This document shows positions 43,079 to 54,239 of a stretch of 64,000 nucleotides of DNA, in pieces. Each line of letters begins with the position of its first letter. Within the stretch, counting starts at the first letter, position 1. This DNA is from Streptomyces sp. Ru71 (GTDB lineage: Bacteria > Actinomycetota > Actinomycetes > Streptomycetales > Streptomycetaceae). The stretch spans positions 83,623 to 147,622 of the forward strand of contig NZ_PQSS01000011.1 in the NCBI RefSeq assembly GCF_002920535.1, written 5' to 3'. Under the pieces are notes generated by a model. That model did no database searches. It saw only the letters and a list, made by a program, of their open reading frames with translations, and had not been told where the DNA came from. The translations under genes were made by a program, and so were the position numbers.

Positions 43079-43162
43079 GCTGCGTGCGGGGCCTGTGCCT
43101 GATCACACGTGTCCGTCGGCGCGGACGCTCGTGGATCTTGAGGCTCCGCTTCGAACCCTACG

Positions 43163-44272
43163 TCAACTTTGGACGGTTGGCTCTCCTGGAAGAGTGACAA
43201 GAATCCGGCAACCCCGCTCGGATTCGGCCACCCCGATGCGGCCCCCGTGCAGGTCCACGGCCCAGCGCGCGATCGCCAGGCCCAGCCCGGTGCCGCCGTC
43301 GCTGCCCGGGCCGTGCGGCCGCGCCACCACGCCACGGTTGAACCGCTCGAAGACCCGGTGCCACTCCGACTTCGGAATGCCCGGCCCCTCGTCCAGGACC
43401 TCCAGCTCCAGCGAGCCGGGCGTCGCCCCGCGCCGCGCCCTGACCGTGACCCGGCCGTGCGGCGGGCTGTGCTTGACCGCGTTGTCGATCAGGTTGGCGA
43501 CCACCTGGTGGATGCGCTCCGGATCGGCGTGCCCGGTCAGGTCGGACGGGAAGACGTCCAGGTGCAGATGGACGTCGGCCCGGGTGTGACTGCCCGAACC
43601 GGAGGCGATGCCCGCGCGCGCCGAGGCGACCATGTTGGCCTCCTTCAGCACCCCGGACAGATACGGCCACACCTCGAACCGGCGCTTCTTCAGCGGTACG
43701 ACGCCGTTGTCCAGCCGGGACAGGTCCAGCAGCGTCTCCACCAGCCGGCCCAGCCGCTCGGTCTGCTTCAGCGCCGTGCGCATGGTCTCCGGGTCGGCCT
43801 CGGTCACGCCGTCGACGATGTTCTCCAGCACCGCGCGCAGCCCCGCGATCGGGGTGCGCAGCTCGTGCGAGACGTTCGCCACCAGCTCCTTGCGCTGGCG
43901 GTCCTGCGCCTCCAGCTCGTCCGCCATCACATTGATCGTCTGGGCCAGATCGCCCAGCTCGTCCCGGCGGCTCTCGCGCACCCGGCGCGTGTAGTCGCCC
44001 TGCGAGATGGACCGGGCCACGGTGTTCATCTCGTCCAGCGGCGCGGTCAGCGAATGCGCCACGAACTGCGTGATCAGCAGCGTGGCGATCATCGAGAAGA
44101 CCGTGATGAACCGCAGCTCGGTCTGGGTGCGCAGGGCGATCATCATCAGTCCCGTGGTGATCAGCACCGAGATGACGACCAGCGCACCCAGCTTGGTCTT
44201 GATCGAGAACGGGCGTACGCCGCCCCAGGGATCCCCGGGACTCCGTCGTGCGGCCGGCCGCCCGTCGCTCAT
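43163..44272 (-). CDS. Sensor histidine kinase (HAMP-HisKA-HATPase)
   Basis: Membrane histidine kinase of 369 residues. Two adjacent hydrophobic helices (LGALVVISVLITTGLMMIAL and FITVFSMIATLLITQFVA) leave almost no extracellular loop, so the signal is probably sensed in the membrane. HAMP follows, then the H-box VANVSHELRTPIAGLRAVLE, N-box VVANLIDNAVKHSP and G-boxes DEGPGIP and GGTGLGLAIARW. Its ATG overlaps the response-regulator stop (ATGA). The signal and regulon are unknown. Confidence 0.93.
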   Translation of the reverse strand: MSDGRPAARRSPGDPWGGVRPFSIKTKLGALVVISVLITTGLMMIALRTQTELRFITVFSMIATLLITQFVAHSLTAPLDEMNTVARSISQGDYTRRVRESRRDELGDLAQTINVMADELEAQDRQRKELVANVSHELRTPIAGLRAVLENIVDGVTEADPETMRTALKQTERLGRLVETLLDLSRLDNGVVPLKKRRFEVWPYLSGVLKEANMVASARAGIASGSGSHTRADVHLHLDVFPSDLTGHADPERIHQVVANLIDNAVKHSPPHGRVTVRARRGATPGSLELEVLDEGPGIPKSEWHRVFERFNRGVVARPHGPGSDGGTGLGLAIARWAVDLHGGRIGVAESERGCRILVTLPGEPTVQS

Positions 44273-45006
44273 GGCGTCGGCGTCTCCAGCGCGTAGCCCA
44301 CACCGTGCACGGTACGGATCCGCTCCGCGCCGATCTTCCGGCGCAGCGCCTTGATGTGGCTGTCGACCGTGCGGGTGCCCGAGGCGTCCGCCCAGTCCCA
44401 CACCTCCGCCAGCAGCTGCTCACGGGAGAGCACCGCGCGCGGGGTGTTCGCCAGGCACACCAGCAGGTCGAACTCGGTGGGCGTCAGATGGACGTCCTCC
44501 GACTTCACCCGCACCCGGCGCTGGGCGTGGTCGATCTCCAGCTCGCCCAGGCGCATGACACCGCTGCGCGGCGTCGCGGCGGCCAGCGCGGCCCGCTCCA
44601 CCCGGCGCAGCAGCACATGCACGCGTGCCGCCAGCTCCCGCATCGAGAACGGCTTGGTCATGTAGTCGTCGGCCCCGACCCCGAGCCCGACCAGCATGTC
44701 GGTCTCGTCGTCGCGGGCGGTGAGCATCAGCACCGGAACCGGCCGCTGCGCCTGCACCCGCCGGCAGACCTCCAGCCCGTCGAACCCGGGCAGCATGATG
44801 TCGAGGATCAGCAGATCGGGCTGCCAGGCCTCCGCGGTGTCGACGGCCGCCGGACCGTCACCCGCCGTTTGCACGAGGAACCCCTCGGCGCGCAGGCGGG
44901 CCGCGATGGCGTCGACGATCGTCGGATCGTCCTCGACGACCAGGACCCGCCGCTGCGCGCCGGGGGTCGCCGTCGTGCCGCTCTGGGAGGTGTGTGTCTG
45001 CTCCAT
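44269..45006 (-). CDS. OmpR/PhoB family response regulator
   Basis: DNA-binding regulator of 245 residues. The receiver domain has the acidic pocket VVEDDP, the phosphorylated Asp in LLILDIMLPGFDG, the switch Thr in VLMLTARDDE and the Lys in DDYMTKPFS. The C-terminal winged helix has LTPTEFDLLVCLA and GTRTVDSHIKALRRKI. It is the first gene of the pair and is partnered with the adjoining kinase. An inverted repeat, TGACGC-N11-GCGTCA at 45074-45096, precedes it. Confidence 0.95.
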   Translation of the reverse strand: MEQTHTSQSGTTATPGAQRRVLVVEDDPTIVDAIAARLRAEGFLVQTAGDGPAAVDTAEAWQPDLLILDIMLPGFDGLEVCRRVQAQRPVPVLMLTARDDETDMLVGLGVGADDYMTKPFSMRELAARVHVLLRRVERAALAAATPRSGVMRLGELEIDHAQRRVRVKSEDVHLTPTEFDLLVCLANTPRAVLSREQLLAEVWDWADASGTRTVDSHIKALRRKIGAERIRTVHGVGYALETPTP

Positions 45007-45073
45007 CGCCCGCCCCTGAAGTGTGCTTTCCGGAATCAGTGGGGTGATCCCTTGGCCTGCGCGTGACTGCGAT

Positions 45074-45096
45074 TGACGCTTGAATGATCCGCGTCA
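45074..45096. promoter_or_regulatory. Inverted repeat TGACGC-N11-GCGTCA
   Basis: The perfect six-base arms lie between the methyltransferase-like gene stop and the response-regulator start. It may be a response-regulator operator or a weak terminator. Confidence 0.4.
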
Positions 45097-45130
45097 GGGA
45101 AGCAGCGTACGGGGAGTCACCACGGCTTTG

Positions 45131-45808
45131 CTATTCAGGTCGGATCCCGAGGTGCACCACGTCGGGAACTCCTCGGGCAACGGGGATCTCTTCCGTACGC
45201 ACCTGCTGGAACCCGACATTCCCCAAGGTTTCTTCGAAATCCCCGGACGGCTTCGCCGACCACACCGCGAGCACCCCGCCGGGCCTCAACACCCTTGCGC
45301 AGCTTGCCAGTCCGGCCGGTGAGTACAGTCCGTCATTGCCCTCCGTGACGGTCCAGCCGGGGCCGTTGTCGATGTCCAGGCACAGGGCGTCGAACGTGGC
45401 GTATGTCTCATTGACGTAGGTGACCAGGTCTTCCTGCACGATCTCGGTGCGCGGATCGGCCAGCGCCTCGCGGGACAGCTCGCCGAGCGGGCCGTCGCGA
45501 TGCCAGTCGATGACCGCGGGCTCCCTTTCCACCACGGTGATCCGCCCCCACCGCGAATTCGCAGCCGCATGCGCCAGCGAGAAGCCGACGCCGAGCCCGC
45601 CGATCAGCACATGCGGCGCCTCCCGGTCCCCGAGCGCCTCCAGCGCGGCGTCGACCAGCAGCCGCTCGCTGCGGCCGTCGGACGTGTCCATCAGGAAGCA
45701 CCCGTTGGCGATGATCTGCAGCACCGCACCGTGCCGGCGCAGCACGACCTCGCCGTACGGACCCTCACGCCGGTCCAGCACCTCGGGACTGTCGTACATC
45801 GTGGCCAT
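45131..45808 (-). CDS. Spermidine synthase-like SAM-dependent protein
   Basis: Rossmann-fold protein of 225 residues resembling spermidine synthases or class I methyltransferases. The nucleotide loop is HVLIGGLGVGFSLAHAAA, the adenosine-binding acidic end is ITVVEREPAVIDWH, and FDALCLDIDNGPGWTV marks the active-site strand. The polyamine synthase DTSD-type gate is not evident, so the activity is unclear. ATG 45808 is used; ATG 45817 and 45799 are in frame. It is transcribed divergently from the AAA regulator gene. Confidence 0.8.
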   Translation of the reverse strand: MATMYDSPEVLDRREGPYGEVVLRRHGAVLQIIANGCFLMDTSDGRSERLLVDAALEALGDREAPHVLIGGLGVGFSLAHAAANSRWGRITVVEREPAVIDWHRDGPLGELSREALADPRTEIVQEDLVTYVNETYATFDALCLDIDNGPGWTVTEGNDGLYSPAGLASCARVLRPGGVLAVWSAKPSGDFEETLGNVGFQQVRTEEIPVARGVPDVVHLGIRPE

Positions 45809-45946
45809 GGAGCACATCCTGCACGAACGCGGCTTGACGGGAACGGGAATTACCGGAGGCGGGCCCCACGCTCGCCGGGGTGCGGCCACGCGCCTACGCT
45901 CGGAAAGCGGGCCGGGACTGCCCGCCGCGCCGAAGGACGGTGAACC

Positions 45947-48900
45947 GTGGTCGCGGAGTACCCGTTCGTGGGACGCGCGGACGTGCTGCTGGAACTGCGC
46001 CGCGCGGTGGAGCGGACCGCCGCCGGACGGGGCGGGCTCGTCACGCTGACCGGGCCGGCCGGCGCCGGCAAGACCCGCACCGCCGAGGAGGCCGCCGCCC
46101 GCGCGGACGGCCTGCGCACCCTGTGGAGCTGGTGCCCGCCGGAGACCGCCACGACCGCCTTCCGGCCCTGGGCACGCCTCCTGCGCCCGCTCGCCACGCA
46201 CGACGAGCGGTGCGGCACCCTGGCCGGGACCTCCCCGCCGCTGCGGGCCCTCCTCTCCGGCGCCACCGCCGACGCCCTGCGCGGCGCGGACCCCGAGACG
46301 GCCCGGCTGCGGCTCACCGGCGACGTCGCCGAACTTCTGACGACGGCCGCAGCCCCGCGCCCCCTGCTGCTGGTCCTCGACGACGTCCACGCCGCCGACT
46401 CCTCCTCCCTGCGGCTGCTGCTGGAGACCGCCGACGCCGCCCGCGGTGCGCCCGTGCTGCTCCTCGCCACCGCCCGCGACGACGACGCCGCCTGGCGCGA
46501 GCGCGAGTGGGCCCGCGCCCAGCTGCTGCGCCGCGGGCGCACCCTGCCGCTGGGCCCGCTGCCGGAGACGGACGTCGCCGCGCTCATGGCAGCGGCCACC
46601 GGCGCGACCGCGCCCCCGGAAGCCGTCCGCTCCCTGGCGCGGCGCACCGGCGGGGAGGCCTTCTTCGTCACGGAGCTGCTGCGGGCGGGCGGCTGGGACG
46701 CGGAGGCGGGGTACGACCTGCGCACGACCGCCGAACCGGACAGGGAACCCTCGGTTGCCGTACGGGCCGCGGTCGCCGCACGGCTCGCCGAGCTGAGCCC
46801 GGGCGCCGCGCACCTGCTGGCAGCCGCCTCCGTCCTCGGCACCCGCTTCCGGCTGGACACCCTGGCCGAGACCGCGGGCGTACGCCTGGCCGAGGCGCGG
46901 GCGCTGCTCGCCGAGTCCGCGGGCGCCGGCCTGACCGCCTCCCCGAAGGCCGACCGCGGCGCCTTCCGCCACGACCTCCTGCGCGATGCCGTCCACGCCA
47001 CCCTCACGCCCGGCGAACGCGCGGCCCTGCACCGCACCGCCGCCCACGTCCTGGCCGCTCACGCCCGCGACGCCGCCCCCGCCGAGATCGCCCACCACCT
47101 CCTGCGCTCCGGCCCCGGCCACGAGACGGAGACCGCCGCCTACGCCCACCAGGCCGCCCGCCAGGCCGAGCGCCTGTACGCCTACGAGGACGCGGCGCGC
47201 TGGTACGAGCGGGCGGCGGAGTGCCTCACCGAGGACAGCGCCACCCTCACCGAGGTCCTGATCGGGCTCGGAGCCGCCCGCTTCGGGGCAGGCCAGTGGG
47301 AGGCGGCCCGGGCGGCACTGCTGCGGGCCGCGCGGCTCGCCCGGGAGGCCGGCCGCCCCGACCTGCTCGCCCGCGCCGCCCTCGGCCTGGGCACCGGCCC
47401 CGTCGGTTTCGAGATCGACCTCGCCGACCGCGAGCAGCTGGACCTGCTCACCGAGGCCCGCGCCGCCCTCGCCGCCGACCCCGCCCCCAGCGCGCTGCGC
47501 GCCGCCGTCACCGCCCGCCTCTCCCTCGCCTCCGCCCTGGTGGAGAGCGAGGCGCAGCGCCTCGCACACGCCGAGGAGGCGGTCCGCGAAGCCCGCGCCA
47601 CCGGGGACCCGGCGACCCTCGGACCGGCGCTGGCCGCACTGTGCGACGCCCGCCCCGGCCCCGACCACTGCCACGACCGGCTCGCCCGGTCCGCCGAGAT
47701 CGTCGCCGTCGCCCGCACCCTGCCCGACCCCGTCCTCGAACTCCTCGGCCGCCGCCACCGCCTGCTCGCCCTGCTGGAGACCGGGGCGTTCGCCGAGGCG
47801 GACACCGAGGCACTCGCCTACGAGACGGCCGTACGACCCCTGCGGCGACCGCTGTACGCCTGGTACGTGCCGCTGTGGCGCGGGGCGCGGGCCCTGATGG
47901 AGGGCCGGTACGACGACTGCGCCGCCGCACTCGACGAGACCGAGGCGGCCGGGCGCGCGGCCGGCAGCGCCAACGCCGCGCTGCTCGCCGGCACCCAGCG
48001 CTGGTGCCTGTGCACCGAGACCGGCGACCGCGCGGCGCTGGACCGGCTCCTGGCGAGGATGCCGCCGCTGGACCGGCTGCCCGGACTGTGGCCGCGCGTC
48101 ACGCTCGCGCTGCTCGCGGCGCAGTCGGGCCGCAACGAGGAGGCCGCGCGCCGGCTGTCGGCGGTGGCACCCCGGCTCGGCGGGGCCGCCCGCGACAGCG
48201 AGTGGCTGCCGATGATCGCCCAGGCCGCGGAGACGGTGGGCCACCTGGGCACGCACCCGGCGGCAGCCGAACTCCGCACCCTGCTCGCCCCGTACGCCGG
48301 CCTGTGGGTCGTGGAGGGCATCGGCGCGGCGGTACGCGGCCCGGTCGAGTGCCACCTGGCACTGCTGGCCACGGCCCTGGACGACCGCCGGGCCGCCGAC
48401 GCCCACCGCGCCCGCGCCCTGCGCGCGTGCGAACAGGCCGGGGCGGTGGCCCTCACGGACCGCATCCACCGCGAACTCCCCGAACCCGCCAGGCCGCCGG
48501 CGGCCACCCCGCCCCTCTTCCTCCGCGAGGGCTCCCTCTGGCACCTCCGGTACGGCGGACGGGACGTCCGGGTGCCGGACTGCAAGGGACTGCGGGATCT
48601 GGCCGTGCTGCTGGCGCGGCCGGGGACACCCGTACCGGCCCTCGAACTGGCGGCCGCGCCCTCCCGCCCGGGGCCCGCCCCCGAGGGCCTGCACGCCGAG
48701 GGAGACACCGGCGAGGTCCTCGACGCCGTCGCCCGAACCGCCTACCGGCGTCGACTGGCCGAACTGGAACAGGAGGCCGAGGAGGCCGACGCCCGTGCGG
48801 ACGCGCTGCGGGCCGAGCGGGTCGCCGTGGAGCGGGAGGCGCTCGTCGCCCAGCTGGCGGCCGCCTACGGCCTCGGCGGGCGGGTCCGCCGCTCCGGTTC

Positions 48901-49063
48901 CCCCGCCGAACGCGCCCGCACCGCCGTCACCGCCCGCATCCACGCCGCCGTACGCCGGGTCGCCGCCGTCCACCCCGAACTGGGCCGTCACCTCGACACC
49001 GCCGTACGGACCGGGACGCTGTGCGTCTACCAGCCCGAGCAGCCCCCTCCCTGGCGGCTGTGA
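45947..49063 (+). CDS. Large AAA-type ATPase regulator (LAL-like) with actinobacterial C-terminal domain
   Basis: Protein of 1038 residues. The N-terminal AAA domain has FVGRADVLLELRRAVERTAA, Walker A GPAGAGKTRT and Walker B LLLVLDDVHAADSSSLR. A winged/helical region follows, then TPR-like repeats (about 400-860). In place of the LuxR HTH of LAL regulators, the C-terminus (about 865-1038) carries the same domain as the 23375-25444 protein: LFLREGSLWHLRYGGR, DCKGLRDLAVLL, coiled coil, and VRTGTLCVYQPE. Regulation of the following SnoaL-like gene is plausible. GTG 45947 follows GAAGGACGG; TACGCT at 45895-45900 is a likely -10 box. Confidence 0.85.
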   Translation: MVAEYPFVGRADVLLELRRAVERTAAGRGGLVTLTGPAGAGKTRTAEEAAARADGLRTLWSWCPPETATTAFRPWARLLRPLATHDERCGTLAGTSPPLRALLSGATADALRGADPETARLRLTGDVAELLTTAAAPRPLLLVLDDVHAADSSSLRLLLETADAARGAPVLLLATARDDDAAWREREWARAQLLRRGRTLPLGPLPETDVAALMAAATGATAPPEAVRSLARRTGGEAFFVTELLRAGGWDAEAGYDLRTTAEPDREPSVAVRAAVAARLAELSPGAAHLLAAASVLGTRFRLDTLAETAGVRLAEARALLAESAGAGLTASPKADRGAFRHDLLRDAVHATLTPGERAALHRTAAHVLAAHARDAAPAEIAHHLLRSGPGHETETAAYAHQAARQAERLYAYEDAARWYERAAECLTEDSATLTEVLIGLGAARFGAGQWEAARAALLRAARLAREAGRPDLLARAALGLGTGPVGFEIDLADREQLDLLTEARAALAADPAPSALRAAVTARLSLASALVESEAQRLAHAEEAVREARATGDPATLGPALAALCDARPGPDHCHDRLARSAEIVAVARTLPDPVLELLGRRHRLLALLETGAFAEADTEALAYETAVRPLRRPLYAWYVPLWRGARALMEGRYDDCAAALDETEAAGRAAGSANAALLAGTQRWCLCTETGDRAALDRLLARMPPLDRLPGLWPRVTLALLAAQSGRNEEAARRLSAVAPRLGGAARDSEWLPMIAQAAETVGHLGTHPAAAELRTLLAPYAGLWVVEGIGAAVRGPVECHLALLATALDDRRAADAHRARALRACEQAGAVALTDRIHRELPEPARPPAATPPLFLREGSLWHLRYGGRDVRVPDCKGLRDLAVLLARPGTPVPALELAAAPSRPGPAPEGLHAEGDTGEVLDAVARTAYRRRLAELEQEAEEADARADALRAERVAVEREALVAQLAAAYGLGGRVRRSGSPAERARTAVTARIHAAVRRVAAVHPELGRHLDTAVRTGTLCVYQPEQPPPWRL

Positions 49064-49110
49064 GGGGGCCCCGCACACCGTGCCGCCGGATCTCACGCCT
49101 ACCGGATGAA

Positions 49111-49131
49111 GCCGTACGACGGGCGTACGGC
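49111..49131. promoter_or_regulatory. Inverted repeat upstream of the SnoaL-like gene
   Basis: GCCGTACG (49111-49118) and CGTACGGC (49124-49131) are perfect eight-base arms with a five-base spacer, in the 89-base gap after the AAA regulator. It may be an operator or a hairpin terminator. Confidence 0.45.
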
Positions 49132-49152
49132 CCAACCCGGAGGCGGAACACC

Positions 49153-49548
49153 ATGACCACCAAGGAACTCGCCGACCTCTTCGTGCGCTTCCTCACGACC
49201 AACACGGCACCCGAGGGCCTGTTCACCGACGACGTCCTGCTCGACCTGAGCGTGCCCGAGTGGCGGTTGCAGACCCGCGGCCGGGACGAACTGGTCGCCA
49301 CCCGCCGCCGCAGCCACCCCTTCCTCGGCACCGTCCCGCGCCACCGCGTCGACGCCACCCCGACCGGGCTGGTCCTGGAGTTCGAGGAGCAGTGGGAGGA
49401 CGACCAGGGCCAGTGGTACTGCCGCGAACTGATGCGCGCGGAGGTCCGCGACGGCGCGATCAGCGAGGCGTCCATCTACTGCACGGGCGACTGGTCCCCG
49501 GCCACCCAGGCCGCCCACGCCCGCCAGGTGACACTCCTGCGGCCGTGA
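49153..49548 (+). CDS. SnoaL-like/NTF2-fold protein
   Basis: Small alpha+beta-barrel protein of 131 residues (LADLFVRFLTTNTAPEGLFT at the start, LLDLSVPEWRLQTRGRDELV, and RELMRAEVRDGAISEASIYC near the end). The fold hosts small-molecule binding proteins and cyclases; no catalytic residue is evident. ATG 49153 has GGAGGCGGA upstream. It follows the AAA regulator on the same strand. Confidence 0.8.
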   Translation: MTTKELADLFVRFLTTNTAPEGLFTDDVLLDLSVPEWRLQTRGRDELVATRRRSHPFLGTVPRHRVDATPTGLVLEFEEQWEDDQGQWYCRELMRAEVRDGAISEASIYCTGDWSPATQAAHARQVTLLRP

Positions 49549-49638
49549 GAGATTGCTGAGAATCCACAGCCGCGTGGCGTGGATCACAGACAGCGGGCGG
49601 TCCGGACGCGAAAGGTGGGATGCGACGGAAGGAGCGCC

Positions 49639-50409
49639 TTGGAACGCACCAAGAGGGCCGACACACCGCCCCCGAACGCGCCCCTCCCGCCCCTGCTGGA
49701 CGCCATGCCCAGCCAGCCCCGCCGCGCCGGCGCTGGAGCGACACCCACCGTGCGGCCGGCCCCGAGCACCCCACGGGCCACACGGACCGCCCGCCCCAAG
49801 CACCTCCTGCCCACCCCCGCCACAACCCCGTTCACCTTCGCCTACGCCGCAGTCCTGGCCCTCACCTCCCTCATCACCGCCTACGCCGACCCCGCTGTCG
49901 TCCAGGCGCTGCAACAGGGCTCCAGCACCGACGTGGCACACCTCGCCCGGCACCCGGTGCTCGTGCTCGTCGCCAGCGCGCTGTGGATCGCCGGCGGCCT
50001 CCTGTCGCCGTACACGCTCGGCTTCCTGCTTGTCCTCACCACCCTGGAACGACGCATCGGCGCCCTGCGCACGGCCGGCGTCTTCCTGGGCGGCCACGTG
50101 CTCGCCACACTCGCGACAGAGGTGCCGGTCGGACTCGCGGTGATCACAGGCGGCCTTCCGGACACCTCACTGCACCGCCTGGACTACGGCATCAGCTTCG
50201 GCGTGGCCACCGGCGTCGGCGCCCTGGCCGGACTGCTGAGCCCCTGGCTGCGCTGGCCCCTGCTGACCGGCGTGGCCGCGCTCATCGGCCAGGACCTCCT
50301 CTCCCTCTACGACCCCCTCACCAGCTGGGGCCACGCCATAGCCCTGACCCTGGGCATCACCACCTGGCCCCACCTACGCCGCTGGACCGCAACGCACACC
50401 ACGACGTAG
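49639..50409 (+). CDS. Rhomboid-like membrane protein
   Basis: Membrane protein of about 256 residues. A Pro/Ala/Thr-rich cytosolic segment of about 60 residues precedes roughly six hydrophobic helices (PFTFAYAAVLALTSLITAYA, LVLVASALWIAGGLLSPYTLGF). The sequence YGISFGVATGVGALAG has a GxSx pattern as in rhomboid active-site helices, and SWGHAIALTLG offers a late-helix His, so an intramembrane serine protease is possible. It follows no other gene closely. TTG 49639 has AAGGAG just upstream; GTG 49579 is an alternative. An interspersed repeat follows. Confidence 0.65.
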   Translation: MERTKRADTPPPNAPLPPLLDAMPSQPRRAGAGATPTVRPAPSTPRATRTARPKHLLPTPATTPFTFAYAAVLALTSLITAYADPAVVQALQQGSSTDVAHLARHPVLVLVASALWIAGGLLSPYTLGFLLVLTTLERRIGALRTAGVFLGGHVLATLATEVPVGLAVITGGLPDTSLHRLDYGISFGVATGVGALAGLLSPWLRWPLLTGVAALIGQDLLSLYDPLTSWGHAIALTLGITTWPHLRRWTATHTTT

Positions 50410-50479
50410 CCGCACCCCCCACCGCGGCCCCGACTCAAAACCGGCCGCAGGCGCTACGCACGCCACGACGCGACAGCAA

Positions 50480-50559
50480 CGGGCCGCCGCAGGCACTAAA
50501 GGGGCGCGGGGGAACTGCGCGACCAGCCACCCACCCACCCGCACGGGCCGCCGCAGGCG
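50480..50559. repeat. Interspersed repeat, copy 2 (reverse orientation)
   Basis: In reverse, this carries the same units as copy 1: GGGCCGCCGCAGGC occurs on both sides of GGGGCGCGGGGGAACTGCGC. It lies downstream of the rhomboid-like gene and upstream of the lon promoter. Confidence 0.75.
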
Positions 50560-50565
50560 TCCCTT

Positions 50566-50582
50566 GATCGCTGACAGCGAAC
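50566..50582. promoter_or_regulatory. Candidate ClgR box of lon
   Basis: GATCGC-tgaca-GCGAAC matches the ClgR consensus GTTCGC-N5-GCGAAC with one mismatch when read in reverse. ClgR is known to activate clp and lon genes in Streptomyces. It is centred about 80 bases before the lon start. Confidence 0.7.
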
Positions 50583-50614
50583 ACAACTCCAGGAACAATC
50601 CCCACTCCCCAAGC

Positions 50615-50635
50615 ATTGAGTCGATACAACTCAAC
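50615..50635. promoter_or_regulatory. HAIR element (HspR-binding site) of lon
   Basis: TTGAGT (50616-50621), seven bases, and ACTCAA (50629-50634) match the HAIR consensus CTTGAGT-N7-ACTCAAG. It lies about 35 bases before the lon start, in a good position for HspR repression of the heat-shock response. Confidence 0.85.
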
Positions 50636-50656
50636 TTGAATGCCGAAGGGGAGATC

Positions 50657-53086
<2,430 letters not shown>

Positions 53087-53108
53087 CGGACGCTGCCGGA
53101 TGAAGGCA

Positions 53109-53142
53109 GGGCCCGGGTCCCGTGAGGGAGACCCGGGCCTTC
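53109..53142. terminator. Bidirectional terminator after lon
   Basis: GGCCCGGGTC pairs with GACCCGGGCC around a 10-base loop and is followed by TT. It lies between the convergent lon and lysozyme stops. Confidence 0.85.
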
Positions 53143-53174
53143 GCCGTGCGTGCGGGTGCCGTCGGGGGCGGGCG

Positions 53175-53996
53175 CTAGCCCAGGGCGAGCGCCTGGAGCC
53201 GGTCGTAGGCCCCGTTGAACTTGTCGTGGTCGCCGACCGTCGGGCCGGAGGAGGTGTACTGCCACATCGTGTAGTACGCCCATCCCGCCGGCAGCGTGCC
53301 CGGGTCGCTCGCGTAGCGGGCGATCCAAAGCGGGTTGTACGACGCGAAGCCGCCGTAGTTGCCGGTGCACTGGGTCCACCAGCTCGTGGCCGTGTAGATG
53401 ACCGCGTCGCGGCCCGTGCGGGCCTTGTACTGGTTCAGGAAGTCGCGGATCCAGGTGACCATGCCGCTCTGGGTCTTGCCGTAGCAGGCGGCGCCGTAGG
53501 GGTTCCACTCGATGTCGAGGGCGCCCGGCAGGGTCTTGCCGTCCCCGGACCAGCCACCGCCGTGGTCGACGAAGTAGTTGGCCTGGGTGGCGCCGCTGGT
53601 GGTGTCGGGCGTGGCGAAGTGGTACGAGCCGCGGATCATGCCGATGTTGTAGGAGCCGTTGTACTGCTGCGCGAAGTAGGGGTTCGTGTAGTACGTCCCC
53701 TCGGTGGCCTTGACGTAGGCCCATTTCACGCCGCTGTTCCACAGCGTGGACCAGGCGACGTTGCCCTGGTGCCCGGAGACGTCGACGCCCTCCGTCTGGG
53801 TGGCGTCACCGGAGCTGGGCGTGCCGCTCTGGCCGTCGTGGGCCAGGACGCCCATGCCCATGTACGCGGAGCCGCGTGTGGGGACGTCGGCCGACCGGGC
53901 GGAAGCGGGCAGGGCGAGGGAGAGGACCGCGAGGCCGGCCGCCGCGAGCGAGGCGACGAGGCGGCGGCGTGCGGAACCGGGTCTGTGCACGGGCAT
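53175..53996 (-). CDS. Secreted GH25 lysozyme
   Basis: Glycoside hydrolase family 25 muramidase of 273 residues that cleaves peptidoglycan glycans. The signal peptide (SARRRLVASLAAAGLAVLSL, ending near ASARSAD) is followed by a 40-residue linker and the catalytic barrel: EGVDVSGHQGNVAW (Asp), VKWAYVKATEGTYYTNP, RGSYHFATPD and ALDIEWNPYG (Asp-x-Glu). ATG 53996 has CGGAGG upstream. Cell-wall turnover or killing of other bacteria are the likely roles. Confidence 0.92.
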   Translation of the reverse strand: MPVHRPGSARRRLVASLAAAGLAVLSLALPASARSADVPTRGSAYMGMGVLAHDGQSGTPSSGDATQTEGVDVSGHQGNVAWSTLWNSGVKWAYVKATEGTYYTNPYFAQQYNGSYNIGMIRGSYHFATPDTTSGATQANYFVDHGGGWSGDGKTLPGALDIEWNPYGAACYGKTQSGMVTWIRDFLNQYKARTGRDAVIYTATSWWTQCTGNYGGFASYNPLWIARYASDPGTLPAGWAYYTMWQYTSSGPTVGDHDKFNGAYDRLQALALG

Positions 53997-54239
53997 GACG
54001 TGCCTCCGAGGGCGTTGGTGGGGAACGCTGGACGACGTGCTGCACAGGTTGGCCCGATGGGGACTGGCGTGAGCATGCCAGTGCGGGCTTGGAAAAGAAG
54101 CTACGCACGTAGACCCTGCTAGGGAAGGGGGTCCGGTCGCCGCCGTTGGTCTAGCCCTGCGAAATACTGACCAAGCTGCGGCGATGGCGGGCGCCTGGCG
54201 GAAACTTTCAGCATCGGGAAGCCGGATCAGGGGACTGAC
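53997..54239. other. Divergent promoter region of the lysozyme and MarR genes
   Basis: This 243-base gap contains a partial TTGGTCTAGCCCTGC (about 54146-54160), one half of a DasR-like site, but the other half fails. No small gene is supported. Confidence 0.45.

Noticed and set aside
45809..49135. Long minus-strand ORF antisense to the AAA regulator, joined upstream to the spermidine-synthase-like gene
   Set aside because: The Gly/Arg-rich part is a shadow of the AAA gene; only the part from 45808 down has a recognisable fold.
54146..54160. A second DasR-like site, TTGGTCTAGCCCTGC
   Set aside because: Only one half matches; the right half lacks the CCA of the dyad, so it is probably chance.
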